A stretch of 64,000 nt of DNA from Thalassia testudinum (Eukaryota > Streptophyta > Magnoliopsida > Alismatales > Hydrocharitaceae), in NCBI GenBank assembly GCA_037157565.1, contig JAZHRO010000055.1, forward strand, positions 44,795,001-44,859,000, read 5' to 3'. The notes below the pieces were generated by a model. That model made no database searches. It was not told the DNA's origin and worked only from the letters and a program-made list of their open reading frames with translations. Position 1 is the stretch's first letter, and every line of letters starts with the position of its first letter. Positions 32,557 through 42,973 of this stretch are shown in pieces. A program made the position numbers and the translations under genes.

Positions 32557-34271
32557 TGATTAGCCCATAGTTGTGGGCTATTTAAGTATTTAAGTGCCTA
32601 CATATTAGGTTAATTCTAACATTTATTTAGTATAAATTAGGATGTAAATAGATTAATTCATAGTTTTAATCTAATTACATAATCCATACATTACATTCAT
32701 ATCTTAAGTGCATTTAGAATTAGCTTAGAATAGCATTCATCTAATTAGATAACCAATTAGGTATATTATTTTTATTAACATAGAAGTTGAGGGTCTATAC
32801 ATAAATAACCCTAATATTTTAATAATATTTACTTTATTCGTCTTCTTTCAGAACGGCTGGCTGCCGCTCCAACGCCCGCGTGATGCAGTGAAAGCCATTC
32901 AAGGGGGAGCGGATACGGTGGATCTGGTCGGCGGCTGATTTCAAAATTGTTCAAGACACTACAAAAGGAGCACGGAGGCAGCCGAGCTCGGGAGGCCTCC
33001 GCCACCGACCCACCACTGTGCAGAGAGATCCTCTCTCTTCCACTCCACACTGCCGGCCTCTACCGTGGCGGCGAGTCTCCACCACCGTGGGCGTGTGGTG
33101 TGACAGGCCACACCGCCATCCGGAGCTCGCCCGCATTACCGTGAGCACATCAGTGTGCATCTTCCTCGCCGTCGTCGCAGACCACCACCACCTAGCTACT
33201 GATCAGCCACCCTCTCAGTAACTTAAGACGTCTGGGAAATTTCCCAGACGTCTGAAGTTACCCGCTCACCTCCACTTCCTCAGCCTGCACTCTCCAACCG
33301 GCCACCAAACCGCCTGCGCCCTCCACCGCTCACCGGCTGCTGACCTGCGCACGCCTGCAGATCAGCCCGCGCTCTCCTCCAACGCCTGCAGACCAGCCTG
33401 CAGCATCCTCCAACAGCCGCCTGCAGCTTCCACCGCACACGCCAACCGCCTGCAGACCACCGCGCAAGCGCCCTCCTGCAGACCAGCGCCCTCCGCGCGC
33501 CAGCGCCCTCCGCGCGCCCACGCACAACCTCCTGCAGAACCGCCAGCAACCGACCTTTGCAGCTTCCACCGCAGCCACGCCTCCGCGCGCCAGCGCCCTC
33601 AGCAGACCCTCCGCGCGCCCACGCACAGCCATCTGCAAACCGCCAGCAACCGACCTCTGCAGCTTCCACCGCACACGCCAGTGCCCGCCTGCAGACCACC
33701 GCAGCCACGCCTCCGCGTGCCAGCGCCCTCCGCAGACCCTCCGCGCGCCCACGCACAACCGCCTGCAACACCTCCGCCGGAGCTCGTCCGGCCACCTCCG
33801 ACCGCCGCGCGACTCGCTGCCACCACCGATTCGAAGCCCTTGATCCAAGGGACCTCCTCCGAGCTTCCCGCGCCCGGCCATCGGCTCCTCGTCGCGCAAG
33901 ACAACGGGGAACAATTCCCCTGTTTTGCTACAGTAAAGCGTTGATTAAAATTTACATTTTCTGCCATTGCCAGATTTTATTCATATTCTATTCACTCTGC
34001 ATTGCGGAAAATATCCTGTAGTTTATCATAATTGCCATTTCAGCATTATTTCTTGCTTAAACCTTAATCTAAAGGCAATCTTGGCTTGGTTCTTGTCCAA
34101 ATTGACTCTGAACAAACATTTTTAAGTGGCGCGAATTTTAATACGTTATTGCCTCCCTGTGGAAACGACCCGCTCCTCTGCGAGTGGTTATTTCTTATTA
34201 AAAATTGATTAGTCGATTTTTCCACCACATTAAACTACAAACGACTTAAAAGCGAAAGATCGACCCGGTCA
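32557..34271 (+). repeat. 5' LTR of the B non-autonomous element (1715 bp)
   Basis: It begins TGATTAGCCCATAG and ends GACCCGGTCA. The middle (33270-33850) is GC-rich and built of diverged units of GCGCGCCCACGCACA and CTGCAGACC. These produce long overlapping shadow ORFs on both strands. A 44-bp palindrome lies at 33218-33261. Confidence 0.92.
33218..33261. repeat. 44-bp palindrome in the B LTR
   Basis: 22-bp arms (outer GTAACTT/AAGTTAC, inner AGACGTCTGGGAAA/TTTCCCAGACGTCT) meet with no loop and one mismatch. It contains two GACGTC cores, the ACGT type bound by plant bZIP factors. An identical copy is in the 3' LTR at 39277-39320. Confidence 0.88.
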
Positions 34272-34273
34272 AA

Positions 34274-34291
34274 TGGTGTCGTTGCCGGGGA
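34274..34291 (+). other. Primer-binding site, B non-autonomous
   Basis: TGGTGTCGTTGCCGGGGA, matching the tRNA-Asp complement at 16 of 18 positions, two bases after the LTR. Confidence 0.88.
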
Positions 34292-35534
34292 GGCAACAGA
34301 CGCAATAATTTCGCCTAATTTTATTTTGATTATTTGTCAATTGCACAGAGATTTGACCATCTATTATTTTCTTTTCTGTGCGAGAAATTTTGTGCAAGAA
34401 TCAGCCACTGTGAGAGGCGACCCTTGACGTCGCCAGACGAGAAGTGGACAAGCAATTTTGAAAGGAGGAGAAGGACGAGGACGCAACGAACACCACTGTA
34501 TTTAATCGCTAATTTAATTAGAATAGAATTAAGACTGAAGACTTAATTTTTCATTACAGTTAGTTTGAAACCCTTGTTCTGGGGCATATTTTGAGGGTTT
34601 GTTCCCTGATTTTATTTTGGACCCGTGTTGGGTAATTTTTGGGAGCCTGTTCCCTTTTCTTTAGATTTAGGTTTATTTTTTTCTTTTATTTGCTTGTGCA
34701 TAAGTAGTTCTAAAAAAAATAGAAAAAAGAAAAAAAAAATGAGCTGCCTGCTAGAAGTTGCCTGCCCTAGGACGAACCATTTAGGTCTGTATGAGCAGCC
34801 TCTAGATTTGCTTTTCTGCATTGCGTACATTTTTGCATCGAAGATCGCTGGAGGCAAGGTACGCATTCTCTTACTTTGCATCCTATTTTTGATCACGCAT
34901 TGCATTTGGGATTTAATGCGAAGACCACCTAATCTGTACTGAATAAATCTAACAAGTGGTCACATATTTTCTTTAGAAAAAGGACTAATTAAAGGAAGGA
35001 CATTTTAAAAACCAAGGATTTGATTTTCAAACTTGGCGTGCGATTCAAAGTTCAAAATCTTTTACGGTGTATGCACACTTATTTCACTTGCACCACGGCA
35101 CGCTTCTAGACACTCCTTAGGTTTGGAAATACTAGGACAAGAGCCCTCCTTTCGTTGGATTCTGAAGTGTTCGGAACTTGAGATCAAAGGTTTTGTAAAT
35201 CCAAAGAGGGAGATACCCTGTCACGGATTTTTGGGGGTAGTTGAGGAGCACCGCGAAAGCACAGCTTCAAAGGAAGGCTTAGGCCTACTTGCATCCCTCG
35301 ATCTTCCGTCTTTGGATTTACTTGACCATTTGAGATTTAGGGAAGAACACCTAAGCTCCAACTAGGTCTTTTTAGGTGAGCCGTAGGTCGACAATAGGTG
35401 CGTAAATTGATTGAACAAATTGTATTGTCACCTGCAATCTAACTTAAAATCAAAAGCCTAAATTGGGAAAGACCTAAAAGGTCCTTTTTGAATTGTGTCT
35501 TGCTTGGGGAATTTTGATTGAAGTGTGAGTTAGA
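34292..35534 (+). other. Leader of the B non-autonomous element
   Basis: About 1.24 kb. The part 35033-35365 can be read as a 110-codon ORF whose last 75 codons closely match the leader frame at 13839-13597 of the autonomous B element. Flanking stretches have homopolymer A and T runs (34680-34740). The block GGGTAGTTGAGGAGCACCGC also occurs in the D leader, so an RNA signal is at least as likely as a peptide. Confidence 0.65.
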
Positions 35535-37532
35535 ATGGACCACATTGATTTTCATCCTTTCACATCTTGCCCACACCCTCACCCCCACTCTGCATCCTTT
35601 GATCCCAGACGCCGAGATGGTCCATTCCTTGATGGACATAATGACAATCATTGGGATCCGTTTTACTCCTATTATAGGAGTATTGGCCTAGTTAAGCCCC
35701 AAATTAGTGAGCAGAACTCAGGAGCGGGATTTGCTTTGCCCAATATCCCACATACCAAAGAAATACCCAACCCACCCTCCCTGAAAACTTATAATGGTTG
35801 GACAAACACTCCTGGGTACTATAAGCCTAAGCCTGACTTCTCTTATGATAAAAATGACCTCTCCTCTTTGAAGATGGAAATACAGAAAATGCAAAATGAA
35901 ATGAGTGAATTGTTAGGAGAATCTTTGAGAGCAGGCCAACAAGAAAGAGATGAAATTAGCCACCCAATCTGCCCCATTGACAATGATGTACACCCCTCTA
36001 CAATAGATGCATCTCCCGTGGGAAAGCTACACTTTAAGTTGAAGGGAAATTCTGGGGAGAATAGCTACTTTTCGAGGATCGATTTTGAAACCTCCCCATT
36101 AGATGACACTTCCTTGAGAGATCTACACTTTAGGTGGGAGGAAAATACACATGAAAGTAGCTATGCATTGGATGAAGAAAGGTGGCAACCCGAGGAAGAT
36201 GATGATAAGGTTGAGTATCCACCTGAATTATATTGGAGTCAAAAGAAGGGAATGATGGTACCATTGGAAGACCTCGACCCAGATGATAGTATTTTCGTGA
36301 CATTTGATGAAGTGGGTCAAAGTCAAGTTGTTAATCCTACCCTCCCTTCTGATCATGATATGGAACTCAAACCCACCCTTAGGGAACCTAACACTAAAGA
36401 AATTGACCTATCTGAGGAGTCTGATGTAACCAATGTAAATAATTTACCTCAGATAGAGCACCCTAGGGGATCTGCTGAGATATTAAATGATTCTAGACCT
36501 CGGGTACATGATGAATTGTGTGATGAGGAGGAAGATGAATTATTTGAGGAACCTACATTCAAGATTTGGAGTGACACTAAGGGTGATTATGTATTATTTG
36601 AAGAGTTAACCCCTGAGGATGTCACAAATTTGACCAAATTAGGTTTCCTTGGCACACCCATTGATGATATTTCTCCTCAAGATAAAATGATGGAAAATTT
36701 GGAAGCAATTTCTAAGATTTATGTGGATTCACATATAGACTCCGGGGAAGATGTGAGTAAAGATCAAAAACCCGGGGATGACATTAATAGGATAATCCCT
36801 AGATCTGTTGCTTCCAACCTGCCTTCATTCACTTCGAAGTCACCCTCTGATTCTCTTATAACTGAAAGCGAAATTGTGACTCCTGATGAAGAGTAGGAAG
36901 ATCCACGTGATGGTGCAAGGAATGCTAGGGATGAAATTGAGGATTTAGAAAGAGTGTTTGGGATGGACACCAAGCTGATTAAACCCAATCTAGATCTTAT
37001 GGCCATCCCACAACCTTGTAACTTGGACACCCTAGACGATCCTTGCCTTAGAGAATTGCTCAGTTTTGTTCTGACTAGGGGGCTTAACAGACCAATATTT
37101 TCTGTAATGGAGTATCGGGTATGGATTGATGATTTCTTTAGTCAGTCCATTACCCTGGGGGTTTATCTCTATACCATTCCTTCCCCATTCTTTTTGGAGG
37201 ATCCTTGTCATCCTACCCCTACCCCTTTGGAGGTTATTTTAACTGTTTATCCTTTAGAACCTCTTCTGGTGACCTGGGAAGATTTCATTCCCATTTTAGT
37301 TGGGCGAGCATTTGCTATCGGGATTCATCATCAGCTCGCCAACATCCTAGGTTACTTATTTTCTAGGCCAACTTTGCTTTCCTCATTTTTAGGGCCTATT
37401 TCTGCAATTCTTGAACCTGATTTGCAGGTTCTTCGGCTATTCAGCCCAGCTTTGACCCAGGTAATATCCTTCTATGCAATGAGGACATTGCAGATTTTAG
37501 GCATGGGGGGGTGTACTTGGGGATATACATAG
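35535..37532 (+). pseudogene. Unknown acidic ORF of the B non-autonomous element, one in-frame stop
   Basis: A single reading frame of 665 codons broken only by TAG at 36894-36896. The two halves are 453 and 192 residues if counted from their own ATGs. Blocks in order are HWDPFYSYYR (about residue 35), YNGWTNTP, a coiled coil MEIQKMQNEMSELLGE (about 115-150), a long acidic region with DSIFVTFDEVG (about 250) and SDTKGDYVLFEEL (about 345), then after the stop RVWIDDF and IGIHHQLANILGYL. The last codons run over the hairpin-PPT-like motif. It is homologous to the D ORF. No gag-pol enzyme motif is present. The YNGW...P plus coiled-coil order resembles the tail of Gag in the A and B elements, so descent from a gag tail is possible. 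Function unknown. Confidence 0.82.
37477..37511 (+). other. Internal hairpin plus PPT-like motif, B non-autonomous
   Basis: The stem CAATG-AGGA-CATTG is followed by CAGATTTTAGGCATGGGGGGG. It overlaps the end of the ORF frame and lies 1.1 kb before the real PPT. Confidence 0.8.
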
Positions 37533-38576
37533 CATAATTGCATACATTTGTACATATAAAAAAAAAAAAAAAAAGTTTTGAGCTTAACTGGCTAAGTCCT
37601 GCATTCTTAAGTAAATCAGAACTCTAGCGTAGACTAAATTAATTCTAGGGTCAAACTTTAGAAGCTAAATAAGCTACTAGCTTTAGACCTTTAGGGTCCT
37701 TTGTGGACTTAAAAACTTAAGTAGGAGTTAAGTTGCGGGCCATTCTTCAAGAGGTTGAGGAAGGGAAGCTAGGGTTTGAGTTAAAAGGTGGGATAGTACC
37801 TGGAGTCTTATTCTACCTTTTGGTTTACGGGTCCTTTTAACCCAAGCATCCAAATTTTTCACACTTGGTCTGGTTCTCTTAGTTTTGGCTTAAGAGAGGC
37901 TTGAAAACACATTTTGATTGGAAGAGTTCCCGCCGCAGGAGAGGTCGAGTATATACTCACCTTTAGGATGCGATGATAACATATTACCTCCTCGGCGCTT
38001 GTCTCTTAGGATATCCATCCTACTGGGGGCATGTAAGCGCATTGCGCGGTTCAGGTACCATGGGCGGCCCTATCTCGAAGTGCCGATTGCCATAGGCCTG
38101 AATTCGCTTAAGAAATCCATGGGCGATACTATCTCGAAGTGTCGATTGCCAGGAGTTCTTGGGGTCGTTATGGGCGGTGCTATCTCGAAGCATCGAAAGC
38201 CAGGCACCCTTCGAGGTATGGTAATGGGGACAATGAATCCGACACAGACCGTGTTGATAGCTGATCTGAGGTTAGACTTAGAAGAATCAAACAAAAAAAA
38301 AAAGTATATATATTAAAAAAAAAAAAAAAAAAAATCCTTTAACTCAAATAACTCGGACCAATGCACAAGCACGGATGCTTTAATCTCAGGGATCAATAAA
38401 CTTTAGGGTAGAGTCAGAAATCAGGCAAACTTGTGCTGGCAACTCGTCTTTAGCCGACCTAGTCTGTAACTTAGCAACTACTTAGGAACCTTGGGTTTAG
38501 AACCTGAACTTAATATGCTTCTGAAGGAAGACTAAGTGAGTTGACTAGTCTACTTAGAGTGCTAGGTTTCGCTTAA
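37533..38576 (+). other. 3' untranslated region of the B non-autonomous element
   Basis: About 1.0 kb with poly-A runs at about 37558-37574 and 38313-38333, a short palindrome with arms AGGAT and ATCCT (38008-38021) followed by ACTGGGGGCATG, and the triple repeat. The order of blocks matches the A and D elements. A 132-codon frame at 37918-38316 crosses the repeats in changing phases and is probably not coding. Confidence 0.72.
38058..38204 (+). repeat. Triple 3' UTR repeat, B non-autonomous
   Basis: Three units: CCATGGGCGGCCCTATCTCG at 38058, CCATGGGCGATACTATCTCG at about 38107, and TTATGGGCGGTGCTATCTCG at about 38168. Each is followed by AAG, a variable CATCGA-like core and GCCAGG or a variant. 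Confidence 0.85.
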
Positions 38577-38615
38577 TTTTGCTAGGGACTAGCAAAAACT
38601 AGGCATGGGGGTATT
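38577..38615 (+). other. Polypurine tract and adjacent hairpin, B non-autonomous
   Basis: Perfect 9-bp arms TTTTGCTAG and CTAGCAAAA around GGA (38577-38597) are followed by TAGGCATGGGGGTATT, ending at the 3' LTR. Confidence 0.88.
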
Positions 38616-40324
38616 TGATTAGCCCATAGTTGTGGGCTATTTAAGTATTTAAGTGCCTACATATTAGGTTAATTCTAACATTTATTTAGTATAAATTAGG
38701 ATGTAAATAGATTAATTCATAGTTTTAATCTAATTACATAATCCATACATTACATTCATATCTTAAGTGCATTTAGAATTAGCTTAGAATAGCATTCATC
38801 TAATTAGATAACCAATTAGGTATATTGTTTTTATTAACATAGAAGTTGAGGGTCTATACATAAATAACCCTAATATTTTAATAATATTTACTTTATTCGT
38901 CTTCTTTCAGAACGGCTGGCTGCCGCTCCAACGCCCGCGTGATGCAGTGAAAGCCATTCAAGGGGGAGCGGATACGGTGGATCTGGTCGGCGGCTGATTT
39001 CAAAATTGTTCAAGACACTACAAAAGGAGCACGGAGGCAGCCGAGCTCGGGAGGCCTCCGCCACCGACCCACCACTGTGCAGAGAGATCCTCTCTCTTCC
39101 ACTCCACACTGCCGGCCTCTACCGTGGCGGCGAGTCTCCACCACCGTGGGCGTGTGGTGTGACAGGCCACACCGCCATCCGGAGCTCGCCCGCATTACCG
39201 TGAGCACATCAGCGTGCATCTTCCTCGCCGTCGTCGCAGACCACCACCACCTAGCTACTGATCAGCCACCCACTCAGTAACTTAAGACGTCTGGGAAATT
39301 TCCCAGACGTCTGAAGTTACCCGCTCACCTCCACTTCCTCAGCCTGCACTCTCCAACCGGCCACCAAACCGCCTGCGCCCTCCACCGCTCACCGGCTGCT
39401 GACCTGCGCACGCCTGCAGATCAGCCCGCGCTCTCCTCCAACGCCTGCAGACCAACCTGCAGCATCCTCCAACAGCCGCCTGCAGCTTCCACCGCACACG
39501 CCAACCGCCAGCAGACCACCGCGCAAGTGCCCTCCTGCAGACCAGCGCCCTCCGCAGACCCTCCGCGCGCCCACGCACAACCGCCTGCAGAACCGCCAGC
39601 AACCGACCTTTGCAGCTTCCACCGCAGCCACGCCTCCGCGCGCCAGCGCCCTCAGCAGACCCTCCGCGCGCCCACGCACAGCCATCTGCAAACCGCCAGC
39701 AACCGACCTCTGCAGCTTCCACCGCACACGCCAGTGCCCGCCTGCAGACCACCGCAGCCACGCCTCCGCGTGCCAGCGCCCTCCGCAGACCCTCCGCGCG
39801 CCCACGCACAACCGCCTGCAACACCTCCGCCGGAGCTCGTCCGGCCACCTCCGACCGCCGCGCGACTCGCCGCCACCACCGATTCGAAGCCCTTGATCCA
39901 AGGGACCTCCTCCGAGCTTCCCGCACCCGGCCATCGGCTCCTCGTCGCGCAAGACAACGGGGAACAATTCCCCTGTTTTGCTACAGTAAAGCGTTGATTA
40001 AAATTTACATTTTCTGCCATTGCCAGATTTTATTCATATTCTATTCACTCTGCATTGCGGAAAATATCCTGTAGTTTATCATAATTGCCATTTCAGCATT
40101 ATTTCTTGCTTAAACCTTAATCTAAAGGCAATCTTGGCTTGGTTCTTGTCCAAATTGACTCCGAACAAACATTTTTAAGTGGCGCGAATTTTAATACGTT
40201 ATTGCCTCCCTGTGGAAACGACCCGCTCCTCTGCGAGTGGTTATTTCTTATTAAAAATTGATTAGTCGATTTTTCCACCACATTAAACTACAAACGACTT
40301 AAAAGCGAAAGATCGACCCGGTCA
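38616..40324 (+). repeat. 3' LTR of the B non-autonomous element (1709 bp)
   Basis: It pairs with 32557-34271. The main indel is in the GC-rich tandem units near 39545-39590. It ends GACCCGGTCA before the TSD. Confidence 0.92.
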
Positions 40325-40329
40325 GTATG
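40325..40329. repeat. Target-site duplication GTATG, right copy
   Basis: It matches 32552-32556. Confidence 0.92.
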
Positions 40330-41128
40330 ACTGGCAAGTTATCGTGGGTAACAGCCCATAGGTAGGTTGTCCAGAGCCCAGCCACTGGACCATTCTTTTC
40401 CTGCTCCCTTTAGGTAAATCTTAGACCAGGGAAGCCACCTACTTAAAAAAAAAAGAAAAAGTCCAAAAAGAAAAAAAAAGAAAATAAAAAGAAAAAGAAC
40501 AGGAGAAAAGAAAAAGAAATAAGCCACACTTCACCGCACGAGTATGGCTGGCAAGTTATCGTGGGTAACAGCCCATTGGTAGGTTGTCCAGATCCTAACT
40601 CAAGAAATGCACGTTTAATTCCTAAAACACTTAGGAAGAAGCGAAGAAGTAGAATAAGCCGAGGAGATATTCATTGGATTCACCCTTGTGTTGACCCCAT
40701 AAAAATAAAAGTAGGGAGAAAGCTACCGTTCGTATAGATACACCTTTAGGCAGAATTCTTTTTAAGGTCACCTAGGGGCATAGAAACCCGAAATCCATTC
40801 TGATTGATGATGAACGAGTCTATCACATTGACAAAAAGATGCTTAGAACTTAGGATTCTCATAAAGTCTTAGGTGGGTTGAGTGGCCGTAGAAAGCCGGT
40901 CCGTAACCCTAAACTCAAAAATTCAAAAAAAAATTACAAAAAAAGGAAAATGAGAAAAAGAGATCCTTCTTTGAATAAGGCCAGGGCATGAGGCAGTCTA
41001 CATTTTGGCAGAAACCCATGCGCTGTTGTGTCTTTGAAAGTTCAAGTCCTAAGAAAAAATTTCTTAATGTTGAAAATGACTTTTGCCCGAGTAATCCAAT
41101 CCTAATTCTTTTATGAATAGCATATAGT
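40330..41128 (+). other. 3' internal region of the left C element
   Basis: Non-coding DNA leading to a C PPT and LTR2. It contains two copies of a unit of about 55 bp (GGCAAGTTATCGTGGGTAAC and following bases) at 40325-40378 and 40542-40596, separated by an A-rich run with AAAGAAAAAG. The GTATG target site is the first five bases of the first copy. No ORF is present. Confidence 0.65.
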
Positions 41129-41165
41129 TTTTGCTAGGGACTAGCAAAAGATAGGCATGGGGATG
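41129..41165 (+). other. Polypurine tract and adjacent hairpin, family C
   Basis: Perfect 9-bp arms TTTTGCTAG and CTAGCAAAA around GGA (41129-41149), then ATAGGCATGGGGATG ending at LTR2. This marks LTR2 as the 3' LTR of the DNA on its left. Confidence 0.85.
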
Positions 41166-42952
41166 TGATGTGAATACATCTAAATAGCCAAAAATGTCTA
41201 TTAATGCATGTTCTTAGTGTCATATTAACATCATGCATTGTAAATATTGCATAACATGCATAATCATGCATTTAGGTCAAATTGTATAAATTGTATAGTA
41301 ATTGTCTCCTTTTATGGCTAGGGACAAGGCGACTTCTAATTGGGGCTTCAGACAGAAGAACCAACTATACGGATCTGATCAGGGCAATGACGGGAGTTTA
41401 ACAACTCCAAGATCGCCCTGATAGGACATCCGTAGCACCGGATATAGTTCGAGGAAGCCTAGAGATCAGGGGCCAAGATGTTGTCAATCCGTACTTCAGA
41501 CGACAAATCCGACTGCACAGATGGGTTCGGATCGACGATCGTAGCCTAACAGCATGAAAATCAGTCCAATCTGACATCCGTGGCACCTTCTGGAAGTCAT
41601 AGAATATAGGCGGCCAAGATGGCGCCACGTGGCGCCATCCCAACTGCCCAATCAGCCCAAGGAATAACTGCTGCCTTTCTCTCCTCAATGAATCAATCAA
41701 TCGCAACCGTTGGATCTTGATTCAATGGTTGATATCAATGCTTGCTGCTCAACCAGCATGCGCCCTCTCTTTCTCTCCATCCAATGCACGATCGAATTTG
41801 GGCCGTTGGATCTTGATCCAACGGTCGTGAGCATGCACGCTTTGGTGAGCAACGTGACAAACCGCATGCATAGCGCAAAGGGTGTGCATCTCTCCGTGAA
41901 GTGTAGGGCGCGCATTCGAAACGCAGCTTACCCCAAATCAACCAAGGACGTGAGTGCGGACTCAATTGAGCCGTTGGATGGCGAGTGGGCGATGCAGATG
42001 TAGGAGACGTGGTAGCACCAGAGCACTCAGATCACCTACGCGCGATCTAACGTGCATCCAAATTCTCTATCGCATGCACGGGCGCATGGTTAGGTGAAGC
42101 TGAAGTGGGCGAGGAGCGCTCTAAGCCATCCGATCTCACGATCGGACGGCTGAGATTTCTTAGACGTAGGCAAGCATTGAGTGTGTAGAAGTCAAGGAGG
42201 CGAGCGTGCACGCAAAGCTGCGGCAACGTGGGGTCTTTAGTGACACTTAAATCCATCACTAAAGACCCCCTCATTTAATGTTTTAACTATGTAATGACTA
42301 AATTGCCCCCAATCCTTGCAACTATAAAAGGAGACCCCTACCCTACGAAATTCTCATCCCTTCCTTCACCTCTCTCCCTCTCCAAAGCTCAAGAAAAGCT
42401 TGTCCCACACCCGAGATGCTACCTAGAGCCAAATCCAAGTTTTCTCACCCCCATTCCAGAAGTGGATCCCACGATGATGACAACATGCTGCGTCGTTCCC
42501 GCTTCTTCCTGCTTCGTCCTCCTTCCAGATCCGTCCTCCATCTTCCAGGCATTGCTCTGTCTGGCTCATCCTCCAAGCATTCGATGAGGAGGATAACATC
42601 TCTCTCCCTTCTTTTTATCACTTTCTAGAATATAATTTTTTGCTTTCTAGATGTAATCATTTCCTGCTTTCTAGTTGTAAAAATAATATTATTATATCAA
42701 GTGATTGTTCTCTCTCTTTATCTCTCTCTCATTGTTTATATCAATTCCGTTGTAATTATCTCACTTTCAAACAAAAATACAAAAAAAATATAATCGCAGA
42801 TTTAAGATCGATGTAGTCTCCTTGTGTTTGACCCAGAATTTCTTTACGAATTTCGGTAAAATTTTATCTATTGACGGATTACTTCACAAATCAGACTACA
42901 ATGACGGGTTTTTCAAATCCAACTTCGATCACATAGTTTTCCGCTATCAACA
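41166..42952 (+). repeat. Family C LTR2, shared by two internal regions (1787 bp)
   Basis: It begins TGATGTGAATACATC and ends CCGCTATCAACA. It aligns with LTR1 over its first 1.26 kb. It has a U3 palindrome at 42230-42269 and TATAAAAG at 42323-42330. Confidence 0.85.
42323..42330 (+). promoter_or_regulatory. TATA box, C LTR2
   Basis: TATAAAAG, same context as in LTR1. The palindrome 42230-42269 lies just upstream. Confidence 0.7.
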
Positions 42953-42955
42953 TTT

Positions 42956-42973
42956 TGGCGCTATTGCCAGGGA
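42956..42973 (+). other. Primer-binding site, family C LTR2
   Basis: TGGCGCTATTGCCAGGGA, three mismatches to the tRNA-Asp complement, after a TTT spacer. The old C element at 17469 has an exact match, so this one has drifted. Confidence 0.8.

Larger units (their letters stand above)
32557..40324 (+). mobile_element. Family B non-autonomous LTR retrotransposon
   Basis: A complete 7768-bp plus-strand insertion with LTRs of 1715 and 1709 bp, GTATG TSDs, a tRNA-Asp-type PBS, a leader, one long ORF region (35535-37532) with a single in-frame TAG, a 3' UTR with the triple repeat, and a PPT. No gag-pol domain is present. Its LTRs belong to the same family as the gag-pol-bearing B element at 1745-16593. 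About ten substitutions and one small indel separate its LTRs by eye, so it is older than the A non-autonomous copy but still young. It lies in C internal DNA. Confidence 0.93.

Noticed and set aside
33280..34021. Long overlapping ORFs on both strands in the B LTRs (also 39339-40074)
   Set aside because: GC-rich tandem units of Ala/Arg/Pro codons are open in many frames, and they lie within LTR sequence.
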